This document shows positions 62,906 through 64,000 of a DNA stretch of 64,000 nucleotides, piece by piece. The position numbers and the translations under genes are program-made. The notes below the pieces were generated by a model. That model saw only the letters and a program-made list of their open reading frames with translations, did not search any database and was not told where the DNA came from. The DNA is from Patiria pectinifera. Taxonomy: Eukaryota; Echinodermata; Asteroidea; Valvatida; Asterinidae. How positions within the stretch are numbered: position 1 is the stretch's first letter; each line of letters opens with the position of its first letter. Location: positions 28,832,392 through 28,896,391 of the forward strand of contig CM057142.1 in NCBI GenBank assembly GCA_029964075.1, read 5' to 3'.

Positions 62906-64000
62906 TGATAATGTGTGCTAGTGGCACATTTCCCCTGCAAAAATGTACACATACCGTATTTATAAATTGTTGAATTCGGAATTCCAAAGGTCACCTGGTG
63001 AGTCAGGTCCTTCTACAAAAAAATGGAGAGAGCTGCATCTGATGGTGGGTCTCGAGAATGATGTGGCCAGCACGATGTCAGTCGAGGTCACCCTTCATCC
63101 ACCCAGGAAGATGTTGAAGATGGCACGATGGTCAATGACGAGGAGCACTCGGTATCATACCTCAAGCCCATGACGTAGATGGGAAAGTGAAGTCTGAAGG
63201 CCACGATTAAAACAGTTTTTATTGTCAGAACAGAAGAAAAGATTAACTCAGTCATAAAATCATATAGAAAACCTATAGAAAATCCTGTTGATGTAAATTA
63301 TGTCCAAATTTGATGTACAGGGAAATATTTATTCTGTATAAAGCAGACATTTTATCTGACAAAGTTCTAAGATCTTGTAAAATATGTAAGTTTTGTGCAA
63401 AGTGATTCTTCCTGAAAGTTAGAAGTAATTTTCTGTAAAAGGAATGAAACATTTGAGCATCTGATTTATCTTGTAATATATCCTAATTTCTGTGCATTTT
63501 CAAAGAGCTGAAAGTTCCTCTGGAAGTCTGTAGAAACAAATTTTAGGGTTTTTAATGGTAGAACTTAACCTCAGTCTCTACTTTCGTGAAAATTTACCCA
63601 AGATGTCCAACTTAGAGTCTGTATAAAATCCTGTGAATATTTATTGAGCTAAAATTTGGTGTTCTAGTACTTTTGCAAGTCAAGCCCCTGAGACTGTGTA
63701 CAAGACTTTGTGAACACATGTATTTAAATTTAATATTGAAATCAGTCCCCTCCTCCTTAAGTTTTATATTGAATTATATTGAACAATACTGTGTCTCATA
63801 TGCCACACGGCTGAAGACTGAGTGTCATATGGGACACAGACACACTACATTTTCCATCTTCCACAAGGGCGGGTGGGATAACAAATTTATATTCAAACAA
63901 ATGATACATAGTAAAGTTGGAATACCGTACATACGCTGTACACTAAGTTTTCAGCCCTTATTCTACTACATGTGCATGCAGCAGGAACATGAGGAATAGC

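Larger units (their letters stand above)
59840..63180 (+). mobile_element. Degenerate Ty3/gypsy LTR retrotransposon
   Basis: A sequence with TATAAAG (59849) and AATAAA (59870) and ending CCACCACA before 60180 is probably the 5' LTR; its start is not resolved. A primer-binding site complementary to tRNA-Leu follows at 60182. Then come remnants of gag, reverse transcriptase, RNase H and the end of integrase. Protease and the integrase core are absent, and many stops and frameshifts are present. No 3' LTR was found. It sits inside an intron and is inactive. Confidence 0.8.
58978..64000. other. Intron 2 of the putative two-pore channel gene, right edge of window
   Basis: Contains the composite minisatellite and the Ty3/gypsy remnant. 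58978-59540 and 63180-64000 hold AT-rich sequence with no exon, LTR copy or element recognised. Confidence 0.55.

Overview
This is an animal nuclear DNA window of about 40% G+C. It has spliced genes, long AT-rich introns and very many small transposon-derived inverted repeats. The gene set (TWIK-type K2P channel, TEDC1, DRC5/TCTE1 and a probable two-pore channel), the recurring ACATGTAC-type microrepeats and the variety of MITE-like elements fit an invertebrate deuterostome, such as an echinoderm, hemichordate or lancelet. That assignment is inference; no species-diagnostic gene is present.

Layout. 1-3599: repeats and the presumed first intron of an unidentified minus-strand gene, whose putative signal-peptide exon is at 3600-3746. 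5546-11577, minus strand: a complete six-exon TEDC1 gene (447 aa, all five introns phase 0). 15958-33033, plus strand: a complete five-exon K2P potassium channel gene of the TWIK (KCNK1/6/7-like) type (331 aa, all four introns phase 1). Its large introns hold GGCCTT arrays, a hAT-like MITE, a nested pair of transposons, a CRE-containing hairpin, a Harbinger-like MITE and a LINE fragment. 33034-45591: intergenic, with a 5'-truncated LINE, a piggyBac-like MITE and several hAT-like elements. 45592-49468, plus strand: a complete four-exon DRC5/TCTE1 gene (498 aa). 49469-55306: intergenic, with three more inverted-repeat elements and a tRNA-like relic. 55327-58977, plus strand: the first exons of a probable two-pore channel gene that runs off the right edge. 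59640-63180: a heavily deleted Ty3/gypsy LTR retrotransposon lying in that gene's intron.

How the genes relate. TEDC1 (centriole triplet microtubules) and DRC5 (axonemal nexin-dynein regulatory complex) are both cilium/centriole genes. The K2P and the putative two-pore channel are ion channels of plasma and endolysosomal membranes. There is no operon-like organisation; each gene is its own unit, and TEDC1 and the K2P gene are divergent over 4.4 kb.

The most unusual material is in the non-coding part. It includes transposons whose target-site duplications can be read directly, a transposon inserted inside another with a 12-bp direct repeat, a 58-bp-arm hairpin carrying a CREB site in each arm, a 34-bp perfect palindrome at the centre of an inverted-repeat element, a dispersed family built from GAGTC/GACTC pentamers, and one ~600-bp element family present in introns of both TEDC1 and DRC5. 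All coordinates and junctions were read by eye. No alignment or database search was run, and homology statements rest on recognised family motifs.
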